Source: Firmicutes bacterium UBA4049
GTDB taxonomy: Bacteria > Bacillota > Desulfotomaculia > Desulfotomaculales > Nap2-2B
Assembly (NCBI GenBank): GCA_002382755.1
Contig: DFZT01000054.1
Span: 1 to 10,404, forward strand
Direction: 5' to 3'
Length of the DNA: 10,404 nt
Part shown: one piece after another, positions 1 to 6,654 of the stretch
Numbering within the stretch: position 1 is the stretch's first letter
How the letters are laid out: every line of letters starts with the position of its first letter
Position numbers and translations under genes: made by a program
Notes under the pieces: generated by a model
Databases searched by the model: none
Seen by the model: only the letters and a program-made list of their open reading frames with translations
What the model was told of the DNA's origin: nothing

Positions 1-674
1 CCAACACAAATGGCTATACACATCCTAATCATTACTCAACCGCCTATGATCTTGCCCTGATTACCAGATACGCGCTGGGCAACCCGGCATTCAGAAAATA
101 TGTCCGCTGTAAGGAGGCGGATGTGGAGTGGGTCGAACCCAAGAGAACAGAAAAGATATACAGCACCAACCGGCTGCTTGAGGAAAACTATCCCGGCGTT
201 GAAGGGGTGAAAACGGGATCGACTTCCGCTGCCGGCAACTGCCTTATTATATTGGCTAACAGAGACGGACGAAGTTTAATTACTGTTGCCCTTGATTGCT
301 GCGACCGTTATCATGATACCATTGCTCTGCTGAACTATGGGTTTAACCAGATTATTTCACTGGATCTTTGCAGTACTGGGCAGCCCTCGTCATTCATAGC
401 AGTCCGCGGAGGGAAGGAACCCCGTGTAGCGCTTGTAGGAGAAAAGAATTACACAGTCAATCTGCTGCGCAGCGACCTTCCCATGTTAAAAAGAAAGTTA
501 AACGTTGATTCAGATGTCTCAGCCCCTGTATATTACAGGCAAAAGTTGGGCGTAGAGTCCTTCTACCTCGGTGACAAAAAAATTGCCAGCGTTAATCTTG
601 TAGCCGGCAATCCGGTATCGCGCAAAGGACTCGGCGCCCAGTTATACGAAAAGATATTCGGCGGCCAAAGTTAA
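1..674 (+). CDS. D-alanyl-D-alanine carboxypeptidase (DacF/PBP5-like), 3' part
   Basis: This is the C-terminal part of a serine-type D,D-carboxypeptidase (peptidase S11), which trims the terminal D-Ala from peptidoglycan stem peptides outside the membrane. The reading frame is open from base 3, so the gene begins before the window; the GTG at 123 is internal. Before it the frame reads NTNGYTHPNHYSTAYDLALI, a typical S11 segment. The conserved KTG triad of the active site is at bases 210-218 (GVKTGSTSAAGN). The catalytic SxxK and SxN motifs lie off-window. The last ~95 residues fit the PBP5-type beta-rich C-terminal domain, ending in a short LYEKIF tail that could be a reduced membrane anchor. 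The gene ends with TAA five bases before the tRNA promoter. Sporulation-type DacF is the likely subfamily in a Firmicute, but DacA/DacB cannot be excluded without the N-terminus. Confidence 0.9.
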   Translation, partial: NTNGYTHPNHYSTAYDLALITRYALGNPAFRKYVRCKEADVEWVEPKRTEKIYSTNRLLEENYPGVEGVKTGSTSAAGNCLIILANRDGRSLITVALDCCDRYHDTIALLNYGFNQIISLDLCSTGQPSSFIAVRGGKEPRVALVGEKNYTVNLLRSDLPMLKRKLNVDSDVSAPVYYRQKLGVESFYLGDKKIASVNLVAGNPVSRKGLGAQLYEKIFGGQS

Positions 675-678
675 CCTA

Positions 679-707
679 TTGACATTCCCGCCAATTTTCG
701 TAATAAT
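679..707 (+). promoter_or_regulatory. Sigma-A type promoter for tRNA-Val
   Basis: A perfect -35 box TTGACA (679-684) is followed after a 17-bp spacer by AATAAT (702-707), five of six matches to the -10 consensus. Transcription would start near 714, about 7 bases before the mature tRNA 5' end. The -35 box begins five bases after the carboxypeptidase stop codon. Confidence 0.8.
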
Positions 708-720
708 AAGTGATGTACAT

Positions 721-795
721 GGGCGGGTAGTTCAGTGGGAGAACGCTTGCTTGACACGCAAGAGGTGGTTGGTTCAATTCCAATCCCGCCCACCA
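721..795 (+). tRNA. tRNA-Val (anticodon GAC)
   Basis: The complete cloverleaf is visible. The acceptor stem GGGCGGG pairs perfectly with CCCGCCC (785-791), followed by discriminator A and an encoded CCA (793-795). The D stem is GTTC/GAAC. The anticodon stem CTTGC/GCAAG encloses loop TTGACAC, giving anticodon GAC, which reads valine codons GUC and GUU. The T arm GTTGG-TTCAATT-CCAAT has one G-U pair. Length is 75 nt. It is a lone tRNA with its own promoter and terminator, not part of a cluster. Confidence 0.97.
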
Positions 796-845
796 GTAGT
801 GTCAAGGGTTCTTATTTTAGAGTTTAGCAATAACATCACCCAGAT

Positions 846-874
846 AAAAAACCGGCTGTTTGCTGGTTTTTTTT
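846..874 (+). terminator. Rho-independent terminator of tRNA-Val
   Basis: An 11-bp stem AAAAAACCGGC (846-856) pairs with GCTGGTTTTTT (862-872) with a single G-U pair and a 5-nt loop TGTTT, and the T tract runs to 874. It sits about 50 nt after the tRNA 3' end. The A-rich left arm would also give a T tract on the other strand, so it could act in both directions. Confidence 0.9.
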
Positions 875-876
875 AT

Positions 877-904
877 TTATTATATTTACTTTATTATATT
901 TACT
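877..904 (+). repeat. Perfect 14-bp tandem duplication
   Basis: TTATTATATTTACT occurs twice back to back (877-890 and 891-904) directly after the terminator T tract. It probably arose by slippage in AT-rich DNA. No function is apparent. Confidence 0.85.
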
Positions 905-1280
905 TTTTTGTCCTTGCCACTGCACCGGTATAAATATCAGCCTGCGTTGCCCAATCATCATTGATGGTTCCTCAAAGGCTAAAGATGTGCGGAGAACATT
1001 AATCACTAGTCCTAGCCTTCGCTGCTTTATAAGCCATAGCTTTAACAGCTGGTGAAGAACCATCAATTACTACTCCGATAAGGAAACAAGAATTTTTCTG
1101 ATTGGTTATAGGCGGCGCGGCGGCGCTGAATTAAATAAACCGCTGCGCTATTCTAGCCTTGCTGGTGACATCAATGCCGGTTTCGCAGAAAAGCCGCAGC
1201 AGATTTATCAAAGATACTTCCCCAATCATTGCCTCAAACCATACAAATGCTGTCTTTACTGAACTTCTCATCATGCCAAT
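905..1280. other. Intergenic region with imperfect inverted repeat; possible decayed coding DNA
   Basis: No convincing gene was found. A 15-bp inverted repeat with one mismatch is present: ATTGATGGTTCCTCA (960-974) and TGAAGAACCATCAAT (1053-1067), separated by 78 bp. A shorter nested pair AAGGCTA/TAGCCTT lies at 975-981 and 1013-1019. On the minus strand one frame is open from ATG ATG at 1274 to a TAA at 1131-1133 (47 codons), and the same frame continues after that stop through a stretch reading GVVIDGSSPAVKAMAYKAAK. That stretch resembles a beta-alpha nucleotide-binding start, loosely like a universal stress protein. No ribosome binding site precedes the ATG. This may be the remnant of a gene with an internal stop, but I do not recognise the family and homology is unproven. 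Confidence 0.35.
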
Positions 1281-1315
1281 GCAATAATGCAGTCAATGGG
1301 CATTAATGCAGTCAA
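1281..1315 (+). promoter_or_regulatory. Tandem 16-bp sites, candidate enhancer (UAS) for the sigma-54 promoter
   Basis: GCAATAATGCAGTCAA (1281-1296) and GCATTAATGCAGTCAA (1300-1315) match at 15 of 16 positions and are spaced exactly 19 bp apart, close to two helical turns. The first ten bases of the second copy form a perfect palindrome (GCATTAATGC), and the first copy has one deviation. The pair is centred about 85 bp before the predicted start site of the sigma-54 promoter, the usual place for enhancer-binding-protein sites. The activator is not encoded in the window. That these are activator sites is inference from repetition, symmetry and position. Confidence 0.6.
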
Positions 1316-1356
1316 GATTTTGTCAATAAGCTAATCTTCGTGTAAACTCATTTTTC

Positions 1357-1372
1357 TGGCATGAATCTTGCT
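1357..1372 (+). promoter_or_regulatory. Sigma-54 (RpoN) -24/-12 promoter
   Basis: TGGCATGAATCTTGCT matches the RpoN consensus TGGCAY-N5-TTGCW throughout, with exactly 10 bp between the invariant GG (1358-1359) and GC (1370-1371). A run of T precedes it. Transcription would start near 1383 and read towards the transporter/USP operon with a leader of about 270 nt. Sigma-54 promoters need an ATP-dependent enhancer-binding protein, so the operon should be tightly conditional. Confidence 0.75.
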
Positions 1373-1382
1373 ACATATATAG

Positions 1383-1653
1383 ATGACATCTCAGATTAAA
1401 CTTTTGAGACATTAGAACTGCAGATCTGTATCAAGGCAAAGGCGCAGCTTTAAGCAATTGACACAAAGGAGGGTGATCAGGCCAATAAAAAAAGAGGCTG
1501 TCGGCATAAAGGCATCTATGGCGGCACCATATGTTCTTATTTTACGCTTATTGGAGGGTTTTCAAAGCGCCACATAATCAGGTTGTTCCGGAAAGAGAAA
1601 AAACAGGCTTGAACTTTTAGAAAGGGAAAAGGAATAAAAGAGGTGTAAAATCC
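1383..1653 (+). other. Long 5' leader of the transporter/USP operon, with a possible short leader ORF
   Basis: This stretch would be the untranslated leader if transcription starts at the sigma-54 promoter. It contains a strong AAAGGAGG (1465-1472). A GTG directly after it (1473) would open a 34-codon frame ending at TAA 1575-1577, but zero spacing makes GTG a poor start. An internal in-frame ATG at 1518 has AAAGG five bases upstream and would give only 19 residues. A hairpin with a 10-position stem, one G-G mismatch and an 8-nt loop lies at 1499-1526. I recognise no riboswitch class. The transporter's own site GAGGTG is at 1640-1645. Confidence 0.35.
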
Positions 1654-3045
1654 ATGTATTTATTTGCCATTGCAGTATTTTTACTGACTTATGCGGTTAT
1701 CGTATCAGAAAAAGTTCACCGTACCATCGCAGCTTTACTTGGCGCAGGTTTGCTTGCGCTGTCCGGTGTCCTCAGTGTGGAAGACGCTATCCATTATATC
1801 GACTGGAACACCCTCGGTCTGCTGATCGGGATGATGATCATCGTAGGAATTACACGCAACACAGGTGTATTTGAATATATGGCCGTCAAAGCCGCCAAGT
1901 CGGCACAGGGCAATCCCATCAAGATTATGATGGCCATGGCCGCGGTTACTGCTGTAACCTCCGCCTTTCTAGACAATGTAACCACGGTATTGTTAATTGT
2001 ACCGGTAACCCTTGCCATTACCAGGCAGTTAAAGGTTAATCCCGTCCCGTTTCTGATTGCCGAAATTATTGCCTCAAATATCGGCGGTACAGCCACGCTG
2101 ATCGGAGATCCGCCCAATATTATGATCGGCAGTTCAACCGGTCTCGGGTTTATGGATTTTGTAGTTAACTTAGCTCCTGTAATTATAATCGTCCATATCG
2201 TTACAATTGTCATATTGACCCTGATTTACAGGAAACACCTGACAACTACGCCTGAACTGCAAAAGAGCATCATGACAATGGATGAGAAACAGGAAATAAA
2301 AGACAGCCATTTGCTGAAACAGTGCCTGATCGTACTCGCTTTAACCATTTTAGGATTTATCATTCACCAGTACATTCATATGGAATCCTCAGTTATTGCC
2401 TTAAGCGGCGCCAGTCTGCTTCTACTGCTGTCCTGCCGGGAAGACCCGGAGCAAGCCCTGCATGCTGTGGAATGGCCGGTGATTTTTTTCTTTACCGGTT
2501 TGTTCTTAATTGTCGGCGGGATTGAGAAGGTAGGTGTTATTGAAGCCATAGCCCGCTTTACCATTGATATTACCAATGGACTGCTGGTGCCTGCCAGCAT
2601 GCTTATCCTGTGGATTTCCGCCATAGCCTCGGCTTTTATTGACAACATACCGTTTGTGGCAACGATGATTCCGCTGATTAAAGATATGGGCCGGCTGGGA
2701 ATGTCGGGCGACATAAATCTTTTATGGTGGGCTTTGTCTTTGGGCGCCTGTCTGGGCGGCAACGGAACAATCATCGGCGCTTCGGCCAACGTTGTGGTCT
2801 GCGGAATGGCTGAAAAAAGAGGCATCCCGATTACATTTATCAGCTATATGAAAGTAGCTTTCCCCACAATGCTTGTTTCCATCATCATCTGCATGGTCTA
2901 TTTGCTCTTCTGGTACCAATATCACGGATGGGGTTTAATCATCGGAACACTGGTAATAGGCGCAATACTTTACGTAATTTCTATTCCATTGAACAATTTC
3001 TTGAGCAAAAATGCAACTGCCCAAAAAACATCTTCAAAAGCGTAA
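1654..3045 (+). CDS. ArsB/NhaD/P-protein family ion transporter
   Basis: The product is a 463-residue polytopic inner-membrane protein with about 11-12 hydrophobic segments, of the ion transporter superfamily that includes ArsB, NhaD and the human OCA2 P protein. Two homologous halves are visible. The first has SAFLDNVTTVLL (103-114) and SNIGGTATLIGDPPNIMIG (141-159). The second has SAFIDNIPFVATMIPLI (326-342) and GACLGGNGTIIGASANVV (364-381). These paired FxDN and GGxxTxIG motifs are expected of the re-entrant hairpins that bind substrate in this fold. A charged cytoplasmic loop lies around 194-220. The ATG has GAGGTG 8 nt upstream. No ars genes are adjacent, so arsenite is not favoured; Na+/H+ exchange or transport of an anion is equally open, and the substrate is not readable from sequence. 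The gene follows a sigma-54 promoter and lies 18 nt before the USP gene, so the two are probably co-transcribed. Confidence 0.9.
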   Translation: MYLFAIAVFLLTYAVIVSEKVHRTIAALLGAGLLALSGVLSVEDAIHYIDWNTLGLLIGMMIIVGITRNTGVFEYMAVKAAKSAQGNPIKIMMAMAAVTAVTSAFLDNVTTVLLIVPVTLAITRQLKVNPVPFLIAEIIASNIGGTATLIGDPPNIMIGSSTGLGFMDFVVNLAPVIIIVHIVTIVILTLIYRKHLTTTPELQKSIMTMDEKQEIKDSHLLKQCLIVLALTILGFIIHQYIHMESSVIALSGASLLLLLSCREDPEQALHAVEWPVIFFFTGLFLIVGGIEKVGVIEAIARFTIDITNGLLVPASMLILWISAIASAFIDNIPFVATMIPLIKDMGRLGMSGDINLLWWALSLGACLGGNGTIIGASANVVVCGMAEKRGIPITFISYMKVAFPTMLVSIIICMVYLLFWYQYHGWGLIIGTLVIGAILYVISIPLNNFLSKNATAQKTSSKA

Positions 3046-3063
3046 TCAAAGGAGGCTGAAGCA

Positions 3064-3501
3064 GTGATTAAAAAAATACTCGTTGCCTATGACAACGGCG
3101 ACAAGGCAAAAAAAGCTGTTGAGAATGCGATTGAGATTGCCAAAGGCAGTAATGGGGAGATCTGCCTGCTGTCTTCCGTGAAAATGCCCAGCTTTATCAC
3201 AACCGTAACTACCCCTGATATGATCAACGACCTGCAGGAGGATACCCGTAAATATTTTACCGAAGTACTGAAAGAATATGAAGGTAAAATTGCCGGGGAA
3301 GGCATCAAGGCAAGTTTTGTTATTTTAGACGAGAGTCCCGGCAAAGCTATTGTCCGTTATGCGGAAAAAGAGAATTTCGATCTGATTATCATAGGCTCGG
3401 CCAACAGGGGAACCGCGGAAAGGATCTTCCTGGGGCTGGGCAGTGTCTCCAATTATGTACTGCAGCATGCCAAATGCCCGGTACTGATTATTAAAGGATA
3501 A
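3064..3501 (+). CDS. Universal stress protein (UspA family)
   Basis: A 145-residue cytoplasmic single-domain USP, the usual family length. It begins KKILVAYDNGDKAKKAVENA, with the acidic residue (D10) at the end of strand 1, and ends SVSNYVLQHAKCPVLIIKG. The nucleotide-binding loop is atypical. The ATP-type USP motif is G-x2-G-x9-G-S/T; here residues 111-127 read GSANRGTAERIFLGLGS, with N114 where the second G is expected and two extra residues before the final G-S. ATP binding is therefore uncertain. The start is GTG with AAAGGAGG 8 nt upstream. The gap to the transporter stop is 18 nt, so it is likely the second gene of that operon. A membrane-transporter partner role is plausible from context, as is interaction with the USP-like domain of the downstream KdpD; both are inference. 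Confidence 0.93.
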   Translation: MIKKILVAYDNGDKAKKAVENAIEIAKGSNGEICLLSSVKMPSFITTVTTPDMINDLQEDTRKYFTEVLKEYEGKIAGEGIKASFVILDESPGKAIVRYAEKENFDLIIIGSANRGTAERIFLGLGSVSNYVLQHAKCPVLIIKG

Positions 3502-3557
3502 AACCGGATCTTCGAAAAACTCCTTTTACTTTTAATGGAAGTCTTGCATAAATCATA

Positions 3558-3593
3558 AAAGCCCATGTTTTAAGTCTAAGAAACATGGGCTTT
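3558..3593 (+). terminator. Probable terminator after the USP gene
   Basis: A perfect 13-bp inverted repeat, AAAGCCCATGTTT (3558-3570) and AAACATGGGCTTT (3581-3593), encloses a 10-nt loop, 56 nt after the USP stop. The U tract on the plus strand is only the three Ts of the stem, so termination may be partial. On the minus strand the stem is followed by TTTT. Confidence 0.6.
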
Positions 3594-3707
3594 AAAAAAC
3601 ATCAGGCCAATCAATCATAAAGACCACATGTACGAATCCGGCTGCTCTTTCTTTTGCGGCAGTACATTTAAAGGCCCTGCCGTGATATGTTGCTGGACCA
3701 GGAATGG

Positions 3708-3721
3708 ATATATTAATATAT
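3708..3721. promoter_or_regulatory. 14-bp AT palindrome upstream of kdpD, candidate operator or promoter element
   Basis: ATATATTAATATAT is a perfect palindrome located 46 bp before the kdpD start. It overlaps several possible -10 hexamers; TTGCTG at 3690-3695 could be a weak -35 with TTAATA at 3713-3718 (17-bp spacing). It may be a regulator site, possibly for the encoded KdpE-like regulator, or simply AT-rich promoter DNA. In the remaining space between the USP gene and kdpD (3502-3767) I see only this and the terminator. Confidence 0.35.
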
Positions 3722-3767
3722 AAACAAGACTTGGACAGTTTTTCAAAGAAACCAGGAGAAGCTTTCG

Positions 3768-5837
3768 ATGAAGTATGAGAAAATAAGGGAACTGGCTTTA
3801 CGCTACACTGCGAAAAGGGTTGGCCATGCGCTCGAAACATATGAGGAGGAACACAGTATTGAAGGCCCATGGCCAACTGGAGACCGGATCATGGTCTGCG
3901 TCAGTCCCAGCCCGTTTTCGGCACAGTTGATCAGGACGGCTGGGCGAATTGCAGAAGACATGAAGGCGGAGTGGCTGGCCGTCTATGTTGAAACCCCAAG
4001 GCGTTTTCCTCCAAATGAGGCCGAAAGAGATCTCCTGGCCGGGAACTTGCAGCTGGCCGTTGATCTTGGCGCTGAAACAATAACACTAACAGGTAATGAC
4101 ATTGCCGGGGAACTGCTGGAACTGGCCAGGAAACGCAATGTATCACAGATAATAATCGGTAAGTCGCTGCACACCGCATTTTGGGAGCGGCTACACAGTT
4201 CAGTTGCTGACAATATAATCCGGCGGAGCCGCGGAGCAGGTATTTATGTAATTCCAAACAGACCAAAACCGGAAAAGCAAAAAAAGCTACATTCTCCCAC
4301 CTTGAAGATTCCGCTCATTAATTATCTCTTGCTCTTAATGACAATGGTTTTAGTTACCATTCTAGCCGGGCTTGTCTATCCATACGTTGGTTTGGCAAAT
4401 GTGGCAATGATTTTAATACTGCCTATCTTATTCAGCGCAGTCAAATGGGGGACAGGCCCGGCGGTTACGGCTGCGGTGATCTGTTCGTTGATTTTTGATT
4501 ATTTCTACATACCTCCTGTCCTCGGCTTTATACCGTCAGACCTGCCCTATCTTTTCAACCTGGTTGTTTTTGTAATAGTGGCGCTGCTGACTGGAACCCT
4601 TTCAGGCCGTCTCCGACAGCAGGTAATCAGTTCCAGGCAGCGTGAAACAAGAATGGTGGCGCTATATTCGTTAAGCCGGGATATCGCGGCAGTATCGGAA
4701 ATTAATCCGGCAATGGAAATTGTAGCCAGAAGAATATCAGAAACTACTGATTCCCAGGTAGCTATACTGTTGCCGGATCAGAACGGAAAGCTGGAACTCA
4801 GGGCAGTCGCTTCTTCACAGGACTTCCTTAATGACAGTGAATTGGCCGTCGCCAGGTGGGCTTTTGAAAATGGCGAGATAGCCGGAAGAGGTACGGAAAC
4901 TTTAAACAGCGCTGTCGGATTATATGTACCACTCAGAACTGAGCAGTATTCCCAGGGAGTCCTGGGCATAAAACTTGAAAGCAAGGAACGGCGCCTGCAT
5001 CTGGAGCAAAGGCGGCTGCTGGAAGCTTTCGCCAACTTAACCGCGCTTTTAGTTACTAGAATAAAGCTTGCCGAACTGGCCAAAGAGTCTCGACTGGCAG
5101 CTGAATCCGAAAGGCTCCGTACCGCTCTCTTTGATTCTCTCTCACACGATCTGCGTACACCGCTGGCTTCTATAATCGGCGCTGTAACATCAATTCTTGA
5201 AGGTGAGGGATTTTTCAGCCCTGAAGCCAGTCACGATCTCCTGCAAACAATTAAGCAGGGAGCTTTACGGATGAACAGGTTTGTCGGTAACCTTCTTGAT
5301 ATGGCTAAACTGGAGAGCGGACTAATCCGCTTGAATAAAGACTGGTGCGATATCCGGGAAATAATTGGGGTTGCGGTAAGGGACATGAAAGATCCACTGC
5401 GCGACAGACCCCTCAAAGTAGAGGTTTCATCCGATTTGCCCCTGGTTAAGGCTGATTTTGTTGTGCTGGAGCAGGTGCTGGTTAATCTTCTGGATAACGC
5501 TATTAAATACTCCGATGCGGGAAGTGAAATATGCATATCCGCCAGTCATGACAACAAACATGTCAAAGTAACAGTAACTGATTCCGGACAGGGAATTTCG
5601 ACTGAAGACCTGGATCATATTTTCGATAAGTTCTACAGGCTTAAGTCACCCCGGCAGGTTAGCGGCACCGGTCTCGGCCTGGCAATCTGCAAAGGGCTAA
5701 TCGAAACTCATCAAGGAAGCATTTGGGCATCCAACAATCCCAGTGGAGGTCTGGACGTCAGCTTCATTTTGCCGCTTGGCGAAGCAATTTCTTGTAAGCC
5801 TGCATATATTGACGGGGAGGAAAATAATGATCACTAA
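3768..5837 (+). CDS. kdpD: KdpD-type sensor histidine kinase lacking the N-terminal KdpD domain
   Basis: A 689-residue membrane sensor kinase; full KdpD proteins are about 890 residues. The first ~25 residues (IRELALRYTAKRV) match only the tail of the KdpD sensor domain, so the Walker-type ATP-binding part, about 200 residues, is absent. Next come a USP-like domain (about 38-165, with VYVETP and IIIGKS), four membrane segments of the DUF4118 type (about 182-280), a GAF-like region (about 300-435, with GRGTETLN as in KdpD), HisKA with phospho-acceptor H460 (SHDLRTP), and the ATPase domain with N box NLLDNAIKYS (573-582), G1 DSGQGI, F box FDKFYR and G2 GTGLGLAI. All catalytic motifs are intact. 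The ATG has AGGAG 9 nt upstream, and the in-frame sequence before it does not resemble the missing domain. Its last 11 bp overlap kdpE, implying coupled translation. In E. coli, KdpD senses K+ limitation and salt stress; the stimulus here is unknown. Confidence 0.93.
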   Translation: MKYEKIRELALRYTAKRVGHALETYEEEHSIEGPWPTGDRIMVCVSPSPFSAQLIRTAGRIAEDMKAEWLAVYVETPRRFPPNEAERDLLAGNLQLAVDLGAETITLTGNDIAGELLELARKRNVSQIIIGKSLHTAFWERLHSSVADNIIRRSRGAGIYVIPNRPKPEKQKKLHSPTLKIPLINYLLLLMTMVLVTILAGLVYPYVGLANVAMILILPILFSAVKWGTGPAVTAAVICSLIFDYFYIPPVLGFIPSDLPYLFNLVVFVIVALLTGTLSGRLRQQVISSRQRETRMVALYSLSRDIAAVSEINPAMEIVARRISETTDSQVAILLPDQNGKLELRAVASSQDFLNDSELAVARWAFENGEIAGRGTETLNSAVGLYVPLRTEQYSQGVLGIKLESKERRLHLEQRRLLEAFANLTALLVTRIKLAELAKESRLAAESERLRTALFDSLSHDLRTPLASIIGAVTSILEGEGFFSPEASHDLLQTIKQGALRMNRFVGNLLDMAKLESGLIRLNKDWCDIREIIGVAVRDMKDPLRDRPLKVEVSSDLPLVKADFVVLEQVLVNLLDNAIKYSDAGSEICISASHDNKHVKVTVTDSGQGISTEDLDHIFDKFYRLKSPRQVSGTGLGLAICKGLIETHQGSIWASNNPSGGLDVSFILPLGEAISCKPAYIDGEENNDH

Positions 5838-6510
5838 AGGAGTACGCATTCTGGTCATAGACGATGAAATAGAAATCCGAAGGCTGCTAAAAGTAGCCTT
5901 ATCGGGTCATGGATTTGAAGTCACTGGAGCGGCGACCGGTCAGGACGGTCTTGATGAAATTATATCATTTAAACCGGAACTGGTTATTCTTGACCTAGGA
6001 TTACCGGATCTAAACGGTCTGGAAGTGCTGAAAAGTCTGCGCGAGTGGTCCGGTGTTCCGGTAATTATTCTTTCTGTTAAAGGCCAGGAAAACGATAAAA
6101 TATTTGCTTTGGATGCCGGCGCCGATGATTATGTGACCAAACCTTTCGGGATGGGTGAACTGCTGGCGAGGATAAGGGCGGCTTTGCGCCATGCGGCCGG
6201 TACTGAAGATGAACCTGTATTGGTTTTTGACGACTTGACCATTGACCTTGCCCGCCGCTATGTAACTGTCAACAACAGGGAAATTAGACTTACCCCCACA
6301 GAATATGAACTACTCAAGAACCTGGCGTTAAATGCCGGCAAGGTGCTGACTCACAGGCATCTAATCAGCGCTGTCTGGAAAATGACATATGAATACGACA
6401 CCCACTCCCTGCGCGTATATATAGGCCAGTTGCGCCGTAAAATTGAAGCCGACTCATCATATCCCCGCCATATTATTACGGAACCGGGTGTTGGATACAG
6501 GCTTTTATAA
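5827..6510 (+). CDS. kdpE: KdpE-type response regulator (OmpR/PhoB family)
   Basis: A 227-residue cytoplasmic regulator of normal KdpE length. The receiver domain (1-120) has acidic residues D12 and D13, phospho-acceptor D56 in LDLGLPDLNG, S83 and K105 in YVTKPFG. The winged-helix DNA-binding domain (about 130-227) carries LTPTEYELLKNL, AGKVLTHRHLI, the recognition-helix region HSLRVYIGQLRRKIE and the terminal ITEPGVGYRLL, all close to E. coli KdpE. The frame is open further upstream (to 5743), but ATG 5827 is chosen because GGAGG at 5816-5820 is 6 nt away and the receiver begins at once. It overlaps the kinase gene by 11 bp, so the two form a cognate pair. No kdpFABC genes lie within the window, so the target promoter is open; the Ca2+-ATPase gene 145 bp downstream is one candidate. 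Confidence 0.95.
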   Translation: MITKGVRILVIDDEIEIRRLLKVALSGHGFEVTGAATGQDGLDEIISFKPELVILDLGLPDLNGLEVLKSLREWSGVPVIILSVKGQENDKIFALDAGADDYVTKPFGMGELLARIRAALRHAAGTEDEPVLVFDDLTIDLARRYVTVNNREIRLTPTEYELLKNLALNAGKVLTHRHLISAVWKMTYEYDTHSLRVYIGQLRRKIEADSSYPRHIITEPGVGYRLL

Positions 6511-6590
6511 TATAATTTACCTGGACGGAAATATATTTATTAATTTAACCTGCCAATGGGATCAAGGGATGTATATGACCCTTCCGGGTT

Positions 6591-6596
6591 TATAAT
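6591..6596 (+). promoter_or_regulatory. Candidate -10 box for the Ca2+-ATPase gene
   Basis: A perfect TATAAT lies 58 bp before the proposed ATA start, in the 144-bp gap after kdpE. No recognisable -35 box sits 16-18 bp upstream (the region reads GATGTA), and there is no TGn extension, so an activator would be needed. If it is real, transcription starts near 6603. That would exclude the in-frame ATG at 6556 as a start codon. Confidence 0.3.
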
Positions 6597-6641
6597 AAGT
6601 AATAAGTATATGAGGCGATATTTCTTACAGCATCGCAAAAA

Positions 6642-6648
6642 GGGAGGG
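6642..6648 (+). promoter_or_regulatory. Strong ribosome binding site that points to an ATA start
   Basis: GGGAGGG, within AAGGGAGGGAG, lies exactly 6 nt before the in-frame codon ATA at 6655-6657. The next possible conventional starts, ATG at 6610 and ATG at 6556, lie upstream of this site and have no visible ribosome binding site of their own. No ATG, GTG or TTG occurs in frame between this site and codon 6655. Confidence 0.6.
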
Positions 6649-6654
6649 AGAATA

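Noticed and set aside
123..674. GTG 123 as the start of a complete small gene
   Set aside because: The frame stays open and homologous to S11 carboxypeptidases up to the window edge, so this is an internal codon of a truncated gene.
1131..1274. Small minus-strand gene of 47 codons
   Set aside because: No ribosome binding site precedes its ATG and I recognise no family; kept only as possible decayed coding DNA in the intergenic entry.
1654..3045. Arsenite efflux pump (arsB) assignment
   Set aside because: No arsR, arsC or arsA is adjacent, and the motifs are shared by the whole ArsB/NhaD/P-protein group, so the substrate is left open.
3675..3698. Second sigma-54-like promoter before kdpD
   Set aside because: TGCCGT and TTGCT are one base too far apart and the invariant GG is missing.
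3592..3876. Minus-strand frame of 94 codons overlapping the start of kdpD
   Set aside because: Half of it is antisense to a well-supported gene, and it has no recognisable motif or promoter.
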